Origin: Littorina saxatilis
Taxonomy: Eukaryota > Mollusca > Gastropoda > Littorinimorpha > Littorinidae
Length of the DNA: 64,000 bases
Assembly: GCF_037325665.1 (NCBI RefSeq)
Contig: NC_090254.1
Span: 43,657,594-43,721,593, forward strand
Reading direction: 5' to 3'
Every line of letters begins with the position of its first letter. Positions within the stretch are counted from its first letter, which is position 1. A program made the position numbers and the translations under genes. Of this stretch, positions 1 to 10,625 are shown one piece after another. Under the pieces are notes generated by a model. That model saw only the letters and a list, made by a program, of their open reading frames with translations, was not told the DNA's origin and made no database searches.

Positions 1-63
1 ACGATGATGGTGGTGATGGTAATGACGACAGCTCCAACGATGACGAAGATGTTAATGATGATG

Positions 64-149
64 ACGACGACGTTGTTGTTGTTTTTGTGTTTTTGTGTTG
101 TTGTTGTTGTTTTTGTTGTTGTTGTTGTTGTTGATGTTGATGTCTATGG

Positions 150-200
<51 letters not shown>

Positions 201-204
201 CCAG
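64..204. repeat. (GTT)n / (GAT)n trinucleotide tract
   Basis: A GTT-rich stretch is followed by about 17 GAT units running to within ten bases of the splice acceptor TTTCCAG at 198-204. It is intronic relative to the PARP exon that follows; poly-Asp and poly-Ile reading frames across it are artefacts of the triplet repeat. Confidence 0.9.
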
Positions 205-494
205 GAACTGGGTATGGCCAAGGCGTGTACTTCGCCAAGACAGCAGAATATTCAAGTGAAGACAAATACGCCAAGAGAAACAGCAACGGAGAGCGTCACA
301 TGTTCTTCTGCAAAGTGCTCGTCGGAAAACTTACGGCAGGCAGCGAGGACATGCGATTTCTTCCGCCGAATGCGAATGACGTCAATATCGCATACGACAG
401 CGCGGTGGATGACGTAGACGATCCTTCCATCTTCGTCATCTTCAAGGACGTGCAAGCTTATCCGGAATACCTTATCGTTTTCAAGGATGATTAA
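205..494 (+). CDS. PARP catalytic domain, terminal exon (partial gene)
   Basis: This is the last coding exon of a poly/mono-ADP-ribosyltransferase. After the acceptor TTTCCAG the exon starts in phase 1 (split Gly codon) and encodes 95 residues to a TAA at 492-494. Visible family features are the start GTGYGQGVYFAK (beta strand and donor-loop Tyr of the ART fold), RHMFFCKVLVGKLTAG, an AYDSAVDD motif matching the YDSVVD of PARP10/11/14/15-type enzymes, and the closing FVIFKDVQAYPEYLIVF. In the PARP14-like group this segment ends the protein, which agrees with the stop here. The upstream NAD-binding His and any macro or WWE domains lie outside the window. A poly(A) signal AATAAA follows at 500-505. 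The subfamily cannot be fixed from one exon; PARP12/14/15-like is most likely. Confidence 0.85.
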
Positions 495-499
495 ATCTT

Positions 500-505
500 A
501 ATAAA
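500..505 (+). terminator. poly(A) signal of the PARP gene
   Basis: AATAAA lies six bases after the TAA stop of the PARP terminal exon. This implies a very short 3' UTR. A downstream cleavage site cannot be pinpointed. Confidence 0.5.
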
Positions 506-709
506 CTGTGCATATAAACAGTGCAAATGAATTGTTGTGACAACTTTCCTAGCCCATTAGATAAATCATTTCCGTCTACTTTCATTCAGACTTTCTATGT
601 TATTTAGGCACCTTGCCATGTGTACACTTTTCAGATCAAAGATTTCTGTAAAAGGGGTCACGTGACCGCCGCGCAAATAAGGGTACCCCCCCAAATCAAA
701 CAGATATGG

Positions 710-1224
710 CAGAGGACTGGGTGGCCGAGTGGTAACGCACTTGCGCTCGGAAGCGAGAGGTTGCGAGTTCGACCCTGGGTCAGGGCGTTAGCAATTTTCT
801 CCCCCCTTTCCTAACCTAGGTGGTGGGTTCAAGTGCTAGTCTTTCGGATGGGACGAAAAACCGAGGTCCCTTCGTGTACACTACATTGGGGTGTGCACGT
901 TAAAGATCCCACGATTGACAAAAGGGTCTTTCCTGGCAAAATTATATAGGCATAGATTAAAATGTCCACCAAAATACCCGTGTGACTTGGAATAATAGGC
1001 CGTGAAAAGTAGGATATGCCACGAAATGGCTGCGATCTGCTGGCCGATGTGAATGCGTGATGTATTGTGTAAAACAATTCCATCTCACACGGCATAAATA
1101 AATCCCTGCGCCTTGAATATGTGCGCGATATAAATTGCATAAAAAAAATAGATCCCTGCGCTTAGAACTATACCCACGGAATACGCGCGATATAAGCCTC
1201 ATATTGATTGATTGATTGATTGAT
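710..1224 (+). mobile_element. tRNA-derived SINE, family A
   Basis: The head carries an RNA polymerase III A box (TGGCCGAGTGG) and B box (GAGTTCGACCC) like tRNA-Leu/Ser. A ~300 bp body follows, and a tail of (ATTG)n ends near 1224. The 3' part is doubled: two related stretches, each with CCCTGCGC and ending GCGCGATATAA, at about 1102-1139 and 1152-1195. This suggests a second tail or a tail duplication. No coding capacity. Confidence 0.75.
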
Positions 1225-2083
1225 AGAAAGTTTGAATGAAATGACTTACGAATGAAAGTTTTAGTTGGGGTACGACATTTGTAAAACAATGAACAATCCG
1301 TCTTTCATTTTCAGAAGCTTGGATATGGTTAGAAAATAATTTTCATTTGGGGTGAGACTGAGGGTCACAATATCTGAATTCACGCACGCGCATGAAATAC
1401 GCTGCGTGTTTAATATACTCATAATTCATCATTTATTGTTTTAACCATTTGTTATTTTGTATTTTGGTAATTCTGTTTAGCAGCATTTTGGTTTGCGTGA
1501 CTGTCGGTGCTCTGTTGAGGGATAACAATCGTGCATCAGGAGGCTAGGTGGTGATTGTAAATGTAGGCCCTACATCTGTGATAGAGTTATACATTTATGT
1601 TTTTGTTAATGATATCAAATATAAATTATTTTATATGGTTTTGTTGTCCTTCACAAAAAATATATCATAGATTATGTTATTGAGATAATAAAAACACAGA
1701 CAAAATAAAAAATTCGTATACATGTCATTTTATTTAAATGTTCTATTTCGTTAGAGGCCCGTACATTTGACAATCTGGCAAACTTTAGGGATACAAATAT
1801 TCAGTTACAGGGTTCACGTGACCGCAGCTCAAATAAAATCGACTTGAAAAAAACGCAGAGTACTCTTAATTCAGAATAGACACAACTTGGCAACGTTTAC
1901 TTTAAGTTACATACGGGATGAAAGTCAAATCAATTATCTATCCAGAACAGTTTGTTTCTTGTTTATTGCTATCTTGCGTATTTCTCATGTTATACTATTC
2001 CTACCGATGCACGTGTCGATCATAAGAGCAGTCGTGAACGGGAGGTATTTGCGTCAAGTTTGAGGGGTACCACAACTAACAGC
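1225..2083. other. gene-free AT-rich stretch
   Basis: No open frame with recognisable protein content, RNA gene or clear repeat unit was seen. A short segment with TTCACGTGACCGC at 1813-1825 resembles CACGTGACCGCC at 659-670, just before the SINE, so part of this may be an older repeat. Confidence 0.4.
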
Positions 2084-2091
2084 ACTATACT

Positions 2092-2482
2092 AGACGGGCG
2101 CAGTGGCATAGTGGATAAAACATCGGTCTCTTGATCGGAAGGTCGTGAGTTCAAATCCCGGTCGCTACCGCCTGGTGGGTAAAGGATGGAGATTTTTCAG
2201 ATCTCCCAGGTCAACTCATGTGCAGACTTGCTAGTGCCTTAATCCCCTTTGTGTGTACACGCAAACACAAGACCAAGTACGCACGGAAAAGATCCTGTAA
2301 TCCATGTCAGAGTTCGGTGGGTTAGGGAAACACGAATATACCCAGCATGCTTCCTCCGAAAGCGGCGTATGGCTGCCTTAATGGCAGGGTAAAAACGGTC
2401 ATACACGTAAAAACCCACTCGTGTATAAACATGAGTGAACGTGGGAGTTTCAGCCCATGAACGACGAGGAAGAAGAAGAAGA
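2092..2482 (+). mobile_element. tRNA-derived SINE, family B (full length)
   Basis: The A-box region is GGCATAGTGG and the B box GAGTTCAAATCCC. The body contains CATGTCAGAGTTCGGTGGG and ends in (GAA)n. The copy is flanked by an 8 bp direct repeat ACTATACT at 2084-2091 and 2483-2490, a target-site duplication. Other copies are at 29936-30308 (+) and 49536-49840 (-). Confidence 0.8.
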
Positions 2483-2490
2483 ACTATACT

Positions 2491-3110
2491 GCAGGAATGA
2501 CATGGTCATTAGATCTTGAAAGATTCGATGCAATGCAGGATCTTATGGCAACTTATGCATACATACTCAGAGAACTTCAGGTAGCATTTCAAATGTGTAT
2601 TATATTGTATTGTATTGTATTGTCTTGAATTTTATTACTTATCTAACAATTAATGCAAACAAAGAGAAACAAAACAAAAGAAACAAAACACAGAAACCTT
2701 ATTGTAACACTCGGTGTAACGCAATGAGCAAAATACTTGAATGTTCAGTAATTGAGATGAGTTTTACAATACAAAGGTGACTACTATTTGAGTGGCAATA
2801 ACCGAGGATTTTGAAACAATACCCTAAGCAAGTTAGGACAATTAAACAAGGGAGAACAATCATATGAGCATACTTTAAACCTCGCCATTCCACGCGTAAG
2901 CTTTTGTAGAATGTAGGCCTATGCCTTCAAATAAACATGATGGAAATGTAGGCTCTTGTTTTGATTATCATTTTCTGTCTCCTCGGCTGCTTTTGTCCTT
3001 GTATGTTTAGTTTTAAAAAGTGCATGCAAGTAGACTTACTGGAACACCCTTACCTCGCACACGCACGCAACTACATGCGCGCGCGCACACTCGCCAGCCC
3101 ACCTCTCAAA
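2491..3110. other. gene-free stretch
   Basis: AT-rich sequence with small A-rich and TATTG runs. No gene, RNA or repeat structure was recognised. Confidence 0.4.
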
Positions 3111-3111
3111 C

Positions 3112-3122
3112 AGTGTGTGTGA

Positions 3123-3207
<85 letters not shown>
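3112..3207. repeat. (GT)n microsatellite
   Basis: Nearly pure GT dinucleotide over about 95 bp with one GTGCGT interruption. Open frames across it are meaningless Val-Cys or Thr-His repeats. Confidence 0.95.
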
Positions 3208-3211
<4 letters not shown>

Positions 3212-3954
3212 TGTATATGTGTATATGAAAGTGTCTTCAGTCAGCTTTTGTAGCAAACGTTTTATTATGTTCAAACAAAGTAAACATTTACAAATGAACC
3301 CATACGAAAACCACACACATTATTCACCAACGGTCTAACGTATATCTATCACAGATGGTCATCCTCTTCATAGCTATTTATGTTTACACTGGAAATAAGA
3401 GTTAACAAAATATCAAAACTAGTTGCACATTTATAAAGGCAAACATGAATGAAATATCTCAATATTGCCAGAACTCGCAAAGGGGCATTCTTAGCGCAAG
3501 AAAATGCACAATTTCCAATCAATACCCAATTAGATATATTGACAATGTTCAGAACAATGCAAAGAGTACATAAATCAACAACAACAAAACCTGATGATAG
3601 TTTCCTAATCTTCATGCCATGTGTGCCCATTGCATCAACAAATTCGTGGATTTTCTCAGACAATTTTTTACTCACACGAATATAAAGTATCCGATTCTAA
3701 ACTGAACACATTTTCTAACTCAAAAGAACAAAAGTGAATTGTAGAGACTTTGTTGAACGTTTCAGATATTTTAAATTCATGTAAAGAATAAGAGAAAGTT
3801 CAAGGCACTTAACAGAATTAGTAACTATTTCAAAGGCATTCAGCCATCACAAGCCGGATACCTGCATTACTCGCATAAAAAGGAAAATCAGATCTCTCCC
3901 TTTGCCTTTAAAAAGGAACGCTAAACCTAGCAAGTTCAGCAAGTAAGTAAACTA

Positions 3955-5685
3955 TCACATGACTCTTCCAAACTTTTCAAACGAACTGCCACTACCTTTC
4001 TTTTTGGTCGCCTGCGACTGACTAGAATGTCCACCAATGACAAGATGTTTAAGACTCGAGGCCCCGCCTCTTGGGTTGTTATCGCGATGCTGATTGGCCG
4101 AACCCTGAAGGCAAGGCTGCTTCCCTGAGATCTGCTGACGCGTTGGGCAACGTGACTGGATCTGATTGGCTGAAATCTCGCAGCGAATGTCGACAAAGTT
4201 ATGCCATTGGACGGGACCCCTAACGGACACAACGTCAAGGGAGGCAACTGGGTAGAAGTGATCGCTGTGGTGTCGCTTGGAAGGGATGTGGATGTTGTCA
4301 CTACACACTTGGCACATGAGCACACCTTCCAAGATCTCGTCTGAAAATAAACCATTTATTCAAAGAATTACAAATAACAATGCCGCATTCAATCGATTGA
4401 ATCAATGTAGCACAACAAGCTATGCGTTTTAATTAGCGTGCTGTTAAAAAAAGTGTAAGATCTGAAAATCATCCTCGAGCGGTCAAAGATTTAGTTACAT
4501 TTTTAAAAACAGTGTCCCAAATTAACTCATCTCGTAAACAGTCCATTATCTAGTCATATCGTTTGAATCTGAAAAGGAAAGTTTGATTTTAAAAACCAAA
4601 GTCGACACTATCGCCTTTTGTAGCGAGTGTAGCTCATGCAGTTTTAACACTCTGCCACAGTTATCTTCGTAGCTTCGAACCTTGCAACTACTTCCTTGAA
4701 TTTGGGACAGTCTTCGTGAATTGATCCAAGATATAGATTTATACTACCTGTCATAAAAACAACAACTAGGCAGATGTGTTTGAGTGCAGCTCTTGGTGAT
4801 GAGGCCTTAAATGGTAAAACCGTTATATGACTGGAAAGGCCATCCATTCCCCTACCATTATCAACGCACAGATTGATTCTACATAAGGCCGTGTCTGTTT
4901 CTGTTGTTCTTATTTTATGTCGATTTTAACGTGGGAACCTTGTTTATGTGAATTTGATTTTGTGAGATACACGTGTTGTAGGTACCATTGTACAGACACT
5001 GCTTTATGCAAACTCAATCTGTTCGTTGGACATGGTGGGGAAATGCAGGGCCTTTTCTGTCACATAGCTTGTTTATAATTACGGTCTCATCACAACGATG
5101 TGCACCCAAAACGTGTTAGCCTAATTTTTTTAAATTTTTTTTTTAACTTAGGGGTAGTATAAAACTTTACTCACCTTTTGAGTCTTCCATGGAACACAAA
5201 GCGCAGACGACAGCTGCCTCATCCGCGCCACACACTCGACACTCGCAGTGGTGAGAGGTTAACACCGACTGAGCTATCGTGCACGCAGGGTGGAAGCGTT
5301 GATGACAGGTCAGACATATGGGTACCTCTCCTGCAAAGACATAATTTATATCGTACATATAATAACTAGATGAATACCCGCTTCGCCAGGTACGGCTGCG
5401 CCGGGAAGAAGTTGAGCCGAATACCCGGCTGCGCCGGTGACCCGGCCGGCGCACCGCACGGAGGAAGGGAGACAAACGAGGCTGAAAACACCGGAGAAGA
5501 TAAGGAAGAGTTACTGGGAATGGACCGAGAGAAAAACCAAAATCGGTTCAGCGCTGCGCGCTGAGAGCACGTGTTGAAATATCTCATCGATGAGGTTGTG
5601 TCCGAGGTGTAGCTGAATACGGTCTCCAAATTTGAAAAAGATCCACCGAGAACTTTGGCTTGGCATCGCGGACACACACACACAC

Positions 5686-5716
<31 letters not shown>

Positions 5717-5828
5717 CAAGTCGTATATATATATATAGATTACCCCACAGAAAAGGCAACAATTGTGGGTCAAACGCACACTGCACTGCTTCCCGTGTGA
5801 ACAGTTGGGATAAGACCACACTACCCCC

Positions 5829-5883
<55 letters not shown>

Positions 5884-7478
5884 TAACACATGTCAAAAAT
5901 CACCACCTTGACTGCTTGCTGTGGCGGGGTGGACCTTGTTTATTGAAATAATTTCCGAAAAAGGCACAGTACCTTTTATGAAATTAATTGTTACACAATT
6001 TTTTTTTTTTTTAGAGAGCAGACAGGCTGTTCATTTTTGGTATGTGACCAAGTGGAGGGGTGGTCTTATCCCATGTTGAACGCTGGCCAGATCTGAGACT
6101 GTGTGCCGAACTGTTTACTTAGGAAGGAGTGTGCCTTTAACGTTGAGGTCTGTCTATGACTATCCTTGACTGTGCGCCTTGAGTCGCCTTGTGGTGAGAT
6201 ATGTGCGCGTTATAAATTCTCGTATTATTATTATTAAGAGAGGGAGGTGTTTGAAAAGATAGGGCTGAGAATCTTGTACAGAATTTTGTACAGCGAACGC
6301 GGCCTGAATCCCGAACTACACCGCCTGCAGGACCTTGACAGCTTCATTTAACGCTTGACTTTGGCGCTGGTACATGGTTACTTCCTGACCTAGCTCTCAG
6401 GGCTGAGCGAACTTTATTTTCATGACTGAGAGATCGAGGGGAAAAATAAACGCCTCGCGCGACATAGATTCGAACCCACAAGACCGAGATTTCGGGCTGT
6501 TGGCCTGTGAGATTGGTAAAATCCTCACCATCAACCGATAGGACACAGCCGCCTATTAACATATATCAACATTTCTATAGTCCGGTGTCACGAACTGAAA
6601 ACTCTGCCTGAACAATCCTTCTCATTGCGGTCAATGCGCATGCGCTAACATGGGGAGATTAATCAACCTAACCCTAACCCTAATCCTAATAGTAATCCTA
6701 ACCCTAACCCATGGTTCGTTCGGTCAAAGGGTCGCATTTTTTAAGTCCAAGATTGGCGCATGCGCATTGACCGCAATGAGAAGGATTGTTCAGCAGAGGT
6801 TTCAGTTCGTGACACCGGCTGTTTTTGTACAGAGTGGGATACATTCATTTTGCTGACTTAATTTTGCATGCAGTTAAATTCAGTAAAACATATCCCACTA
6901 TTTACGGGAATCAGAGGGTATGCTGATATCTGGTATGGGTTTTTAGCAAATACACTCGCAATGACACACAAAACACGCACGCACGAACAAACAAACACAC
7001 ACACCCCGTGACACGTGCAAAAAACACGCACCCAGAAACACACACACATGTGCAAAAACACGCACCCAGATACACACACATGCAAAAACACGCATAATAA
7101 CAACCACACACCTTACGCAAACATACAGACACGCATACACACAATCACGCACGCACACAATCACGCACATTTTCTCTCCCCATGTCTCACTGAATATTGT
7201 GCAAGCATGTCTGCAACTGAAGATACCATGCAGGTAACTCTTTCTATACAATCCAGAGCAACTTCGATTGTTGCTTCGATGTGACCGAGCATCTGTAGAG
7301 TCTTCCCTTCAAAAATAACACAGAAAGAGACTGACTGAGTGTTGACATTTCATGACTTACCTCCTTTCAATCGGCGACAGGTCAGAACGTTGACGAAAGG
7401 AAAGACTTCGTCGCAGAGAGCGCATTGCCCATGTGCGTCCACGACAGGAATGTCATCTGTTATTGGCCATGAACTCAT
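3955..7478 (-). CDS. RING-like / B-box zinc-binding protein (TRIM-like), three exons
   Basis: Exons on the minus strand are 7361-7478 (ATG at 7476-7478), 5175-5330 and 3955-4340 (TGA). Junctions are GGAG|GTAAGT, TTTGCAG|GAG, AAAAG|GTGAGT and TTTTCAG|ACG, and the phases join (660 nt, 219 residues). Zinc ligands occur as C19-x2-C22, C34, C45-x2-C48, H53-x2-C56 (RING-like or atypical), then C70-x2-C73-x8-C82-x2-C85-x15-C101-x2-C104-x10-H115-x3-H119, which fits a B-box with one long loop. Residues 120-219 are polar and low-complexity with a KKK segment near the end; no coiled coil or NHL/B30.2 domain is seen, so the protein is short for a TRIM. B-box proteins mediate protein-protein contacts, and RING forms act as E3 ubiquitin ligases; whether this divergent RING is active is unknown. 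Intron 1 (2 kb) carries a Helitron-like element, a telomere-repeat element and CA repeats. Confidence 0.65.
4341..5174 (-). other. intron 2 of the TRIM-like gene
   Basis: Bounded by the donor GTGAGT next to 5175 and the acceptor TTTTCAG at 4341-4347. A 67-codon frame inside it (4644-4847, minus) has no recognisable domain and is probably chance. Confidence 0.55.
5366..5739 (-). mobile_element. Helitron-like non-autonomous element (374 bp)
   Basis: Read on the minus strand the element starts TCTATATATA next to a host A. It ends with an imperfect stem (TACCTG, loop, CGGGTA), then TTCATCTAG, and is followed by a host T. This A|TC...CTAG|T layout with a subterminal hairpin is the Helitron signature. 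The body has a GTCT/GT simple repeat followed by a conserved block ending CTCAGCGCGCAGCGCTGAAC. A longer relative is at about 15438-16553. No Rep/helicase coding sequence is present. Confidence 0.65.
5830..5881. repeat. (CA)n microsatellite
   Basis: About 25 CA units in intron 1 of the TRIM-like gene. Confidence 0.95.
6050..6238 (+). repeat. dispersed repeat fragment with ATT tail
   Basis: CCCATGTTGAACGCTGGCCAG... and GGAAGGAGTGTGCCTTTAA match the 71 bp unit and its flank at 59565-60010. The 3' end GTGCGCGTTATAAATTCTCG followed by (ATT)n is a typical retroposon tail. Confidence 0.5.
6445..6560 (-). mobile_element. possible tRNA-like SINE head
   Basis: On the minus strand a candidate A box (TCGGTTGATGGTGAGG) is followed about 50 bp later by GGGTTCGAATC, a good B box. 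No matching body or second copy was identified. Confidence 0.3.
6582..6818. mobile_element. 237 bp inverted-repeat element carrying telomere-type repeats
   Basis: Arms of about 64 and 63 bp (6582-6645 and 6756-6818) are near-perfect inverse copies, beginning CCGGTGTCACGAACTG and ending GCGCATGCGC. The 110 bp centre holds AACCTAACCCTAACCCTAAT and then CCTAACCCTAACCC (6665-6710), which is the animal telomere repeat TTAGGG read on the other strand. There is no ORF. No target duplication is evident. It lies in intron 1 of the TRIM-like gene. Confidence 0.8.
6665..6710. repeat. interstitial telomeric (CCCTAA)n repeats
   Basis: Two runs of CCCTAA units are separated by a degenerate TAATCCTAATAGTAAT block, all inside the loop of the inverted-repeat element. 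Confidence 0.85.
6960..7180. repeat. CA-rich imperfect microsatellite
   Basis: Interrupted ACACAC / AAACACGCAC units without a fixed longer period. It lies in intron 1 of the TRIM-like gene. Confidence 0.8.
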
Positions 7479-8133
7479 GATTCAGCAGAAATGATTTGTT
7501 GTATGGAGCAGTGGATCCAGCCAACTTTCGCTCTTTCATGGACAATGACGTCAAGAGGCATGACGTATTTGCGTGTTGTTACGGAATCTGATGTTCTTTG
7601 TTCTTTGTTGCTGACGACTGATGATTTGGTTGCTCTTGACATTGCAGATAATGGATATTGGGTGTCACAGCTTGTCTCTAGTACACTGGTGTGTGCATTT
7701 TTGTATGAATGCCAAACGAATACGTGCTCACGTGTGCGTGTGAAAATGTGTGCGTGAATGTGTGTGTGTGTGCGTGTATGTGAGAATTATTTGTGTAAGC
7801 GTGGGTGTAAGTGTGAAAATAATGTGTGTGTCACTGTGTGTGTGTGCGTGTGTGCGTTCGTGCTTGCGTGAGAGAGATTTAGAGAGAGATGGGGTCGGGG
7901 AAGTTTGGTTGGGGAGCATGGGGGGGGGGGGGGGGGGGAGGCGATGGGAGTAAGGGGGGGGGGGGGGGGGGGGGCGGGGGGATTGGGGCACAGACAGAGA
8001 AAGAAGCAGACAAAAACAGAGGAAAGAAATTAATCAACGACCAAAGTTGCTTATGTTCTTTTTCTTGAATCGACGATTTTATTCAACATCAGTGTAATAA
8101 TCAAAGAAGCGTAAATCTCAATGATGGCAATAG
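7479..8133. other. 5' flank of the TRIM-like gene with GT and G tracts
   Basis: Degenerate GT repeats occupy about 7730-7865 and two long G runs occupy 7920-7980. A promoter for the minus-strand gene should lie at its left edge, but no TATA box is visible. Confidence 0.4.
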
Positions 8134-9351
8134 TTAAAGGCACAGTACGCCTCCCGTAAACCATCACAGATACTGTCAGGCTTTTACACACAGTAGGCCG
8201 ACAAACACCCTTTCATTTACACACTCACCGCTTTTGAACATCCTAGGTGCCCTACGTAAAGAGCGAGCAATTTTCAAAGAATTAAATTTGCGGATTGTCT
8301 GATAACAAAACTTGACTAAATGTAAACAAGTCGCGTAAGGCGAAAATACAACATTTAGTCAAGCTGTCGAACTCACAGAATGAAACTGAACGCACTGCAA
8401 TTTTTCAGCAAGACCGTATACTCGTAGCATCGTCAGTCCACCGCTTGTGGCAAAGGCAGTGAAATTGACAAGAAGAGCGGGGTAGTAGTTGCGCTGAGAA
8501 GGATAGCACGCTTTTCTGTACCTCTCTTCGTTTTAACTTTCTGAGCGTGTTTTTAATCCAAACATATCATATCTATATGTTTTTGGAATCAGGAACCGAC
8601 AAGGAATAAGATGAAAGTGTTTTTAAATTGATTTCGAAAATTTAATTTTGATCATAATTTTTATATTTTTAATTTTCAGAGCTTGTTTTTAATCCAAATA
8701 TAACATATTTATATGTTTTTGGAATCAGGAAATGATGAAGAATAGGATGAACGTAAATTTGGATCGTTTTATCATTTTTTTTAAAATTTTCAGATTTTTA
8801 ATGACCAAAGTCATTAATTAATTTTTAAGCCACCAAGCTGAAATGCAATACCGAAGTCCGGCCTTCGTCGAAGATTGCTTGGCCAAAATTTAATCAATTT
8901 GATTGAAAAATGAGGGTGCCGCCTCAACCTTTACAAAAAGCCGGATATGACGTCATGAAAGACATTTATCGAAAAAATGAAAACAACGTCTGGGGATATC
9001 ATACCCAGGAACTCTCATGTCAAATTTCATAAAGATCGGTCCAGTAGTTTAGTCTGAATCGCTCTACACACACACACGCACAGACAGACACACACACACA
9101 CACACACCACGACCCTCGTCTCGATTCTCCCTCTATGTTAAAACATTTAGTCAAAACTTGACTAAATGTAAAAAGTTAAAAGAATACTGGATCACACGGG
9201 TTCACGATGGCTCAGGGGTAAGATAAACCACGCAAAAATAAATTCTTTGAAAATTGCTCGTTCTCAAGCTGTGAGTGTTTAAATGAAAGGGCCGTGTATT
9301 TACTGTGTCTAAAAGCCTGACAATATCTGTGATGGTTTACTGTGCCTTTAA
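8134..9351. mobile_element. TTAA-flanked MITE with long inverted arms, interrupted by an 860 bp repeat
   Basis: TTAA at 8134-8137 and 9348-9351 flank arms of about 150 bp (8138-8290 and 9206-9347). Both arms begin AGGCACAGTA going inward and share ACCATCACAGATA, CAGGCTTTTA and GAGCAATTTTCAAAGAATT. A TTAA target is typical of piggyBac- or Kolobok-type transposons. The 860 bp family copy at about 8307-9172 sits between the arms. Confidence 0.7.
8307..9172 (+). mobile_element. 860 bp hairpin-ended repeat, copy 1
   Basis: Starts at the TAAACAAGTCGCGTAAGG block and ends in an inverted pair (ACATTTAGTCAA / TTGACTAAATGT). This copy is bounded on both sides by the same 20 bp, AAAACTTGACTAAATGTAAA, at 8307-8326 and 9153-9172. 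Internal landmarks are a palindromic TTAATTAA region, ATATGACGTCAT and a CA microsatellite near the 3' end. Non-coding. Confidence 0.8.
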
Positions 9352-10138
9352 GTAAAACATAGGCTAAACGAGTAAACAAAAACAAAATAAAATAAATGTT
9401 CTTTGCAATTAATACATACACATGGTGGATTACTCACATAGCAAGGACAACGCATGGACGTAACATAACTCGCATTTCGTTTCTGTGTAAAAATTCCACA
9501 TATGCATACTAATTTATATTGCAATTAATCTTTGCGTTAACGAGGCTGATCGATCTGGAACACATTTTGAAATGCACGATCATTTTCAACAACCAATACG
9601 AGAGTACAAAGGCAAAACACAACGACAGCCAGATACATACATTTACATAGCTGAACACAATGCCTAACGCCCCCCCCCCCACACACACACACAACTTGCA
9701 CTAACGTTACAATTATACAAAACAAAATCAAAATGTCCAAACAATTAAAACAAGTTATTGCGAACACGATCAAATCACCAAAGACAAATGGAACCAGCAC
9801 GGTTTTGATCGTGAAACATTTTTAGACTTAACAAACTTTATAATCTCAACTGAGCAATTCGATTGTGCATGTGGTGTAAATACATACAACATAAAACTGA
9901 GCAACATATCTTGTTTTGATCTCCGTTCATACCTCACACATCCATTCTCAGCAATGAGGTGCAATTTTGACATAGGAATAGACAATGTTCAGAAATAACC
10001 CTGTCGAGTTTTTATGAGTTGTGGAAGAGTTGGTCTTCCTCGTGTTCCCCTTCGTTTTTCATGGAAACACCGAGTCAAGGTACACGTAACATTGTAGACG
10101 TATTACTAGCGAACGAAATCATGCGATCGACTGACATC
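9352..10138. other. gene-free stretch
   Basis: AT-rich sequence with a short C9/CA tract at 9670-9693. No supported gene or repeat family. Confidence 0.4.
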
Positions 10139-10164
10139 CAGGGGCGGAGCAGTTAAGCCAGAGG

Positions 10165-10189
10165 GGGGGGGGGGGGGGGGGGGGGGGGT
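10165..10189. repeat. poly-G tract
   Basis: About 25 consecutive G. A similar G run interrupted by T lies at 10739-10767. Such runs recur in the CAGGGCCGGAC MITEs of this window. Confidence 0.85.
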
Positions 10190-10299
10190 TACAACATGGG
10201 GGGCTTGAAGCTGAAGAATTTTAGCTATCTTATAAACAATTTGTGGCTTATCCTTGATTTTAAACATGATCAACTGGTGTCAGCAGCCACTCATTATTA

Positions 10300-10625
10300 C
10301 ACCCCCGGTATAGGGGTGTGTATAGGTTTCGCTCGATGTGTTTGTTTGTTTGTTTGGGTGTGTGTTTGTGTTCGCATATAGATCTCAAGAATGAACGGAC
10401 CGATCGTCACCAAACTTGGTGAACAGGTTCTATACATTCCTGAGACGGTCCTTACAAAAATTGGGACCAATCAAACACACGGTTAGGGAGTTATTGGTGG
10501 ATTAAGATTCTACAAGGACTTATAGAGGGACATATTAATGGTCAAAGGGAAATAACCTTCTCAGTTGGTGGCAGTGAGAATGGTTATTTCGCTTTGACCT
10601 ACTGGGGTGTTTTTCCTACCTCGGA
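10300..10625 (+). repeat. dispersed repeat with GTTT/GT tract
   Basis: Opens ACACCCCCGGTATAGGGGTG (self-complementary), followed by GTTT/GT simple repeats and a block with ACCGATCGTCACCAAACTTG. It ends near CTACTGGGGTGTTTTTCC. I recognise this type of sequence as a widespread molluscan repeat. Non-coding. Confidence 0.5.

Noticed and set aside
3955-4355. Alternative minus frame starting at 4355 (139 codons)
   Set aside because: It runs through the splice acceptor into the intron; the spliced frame carries the B-box ligands and matching phase.
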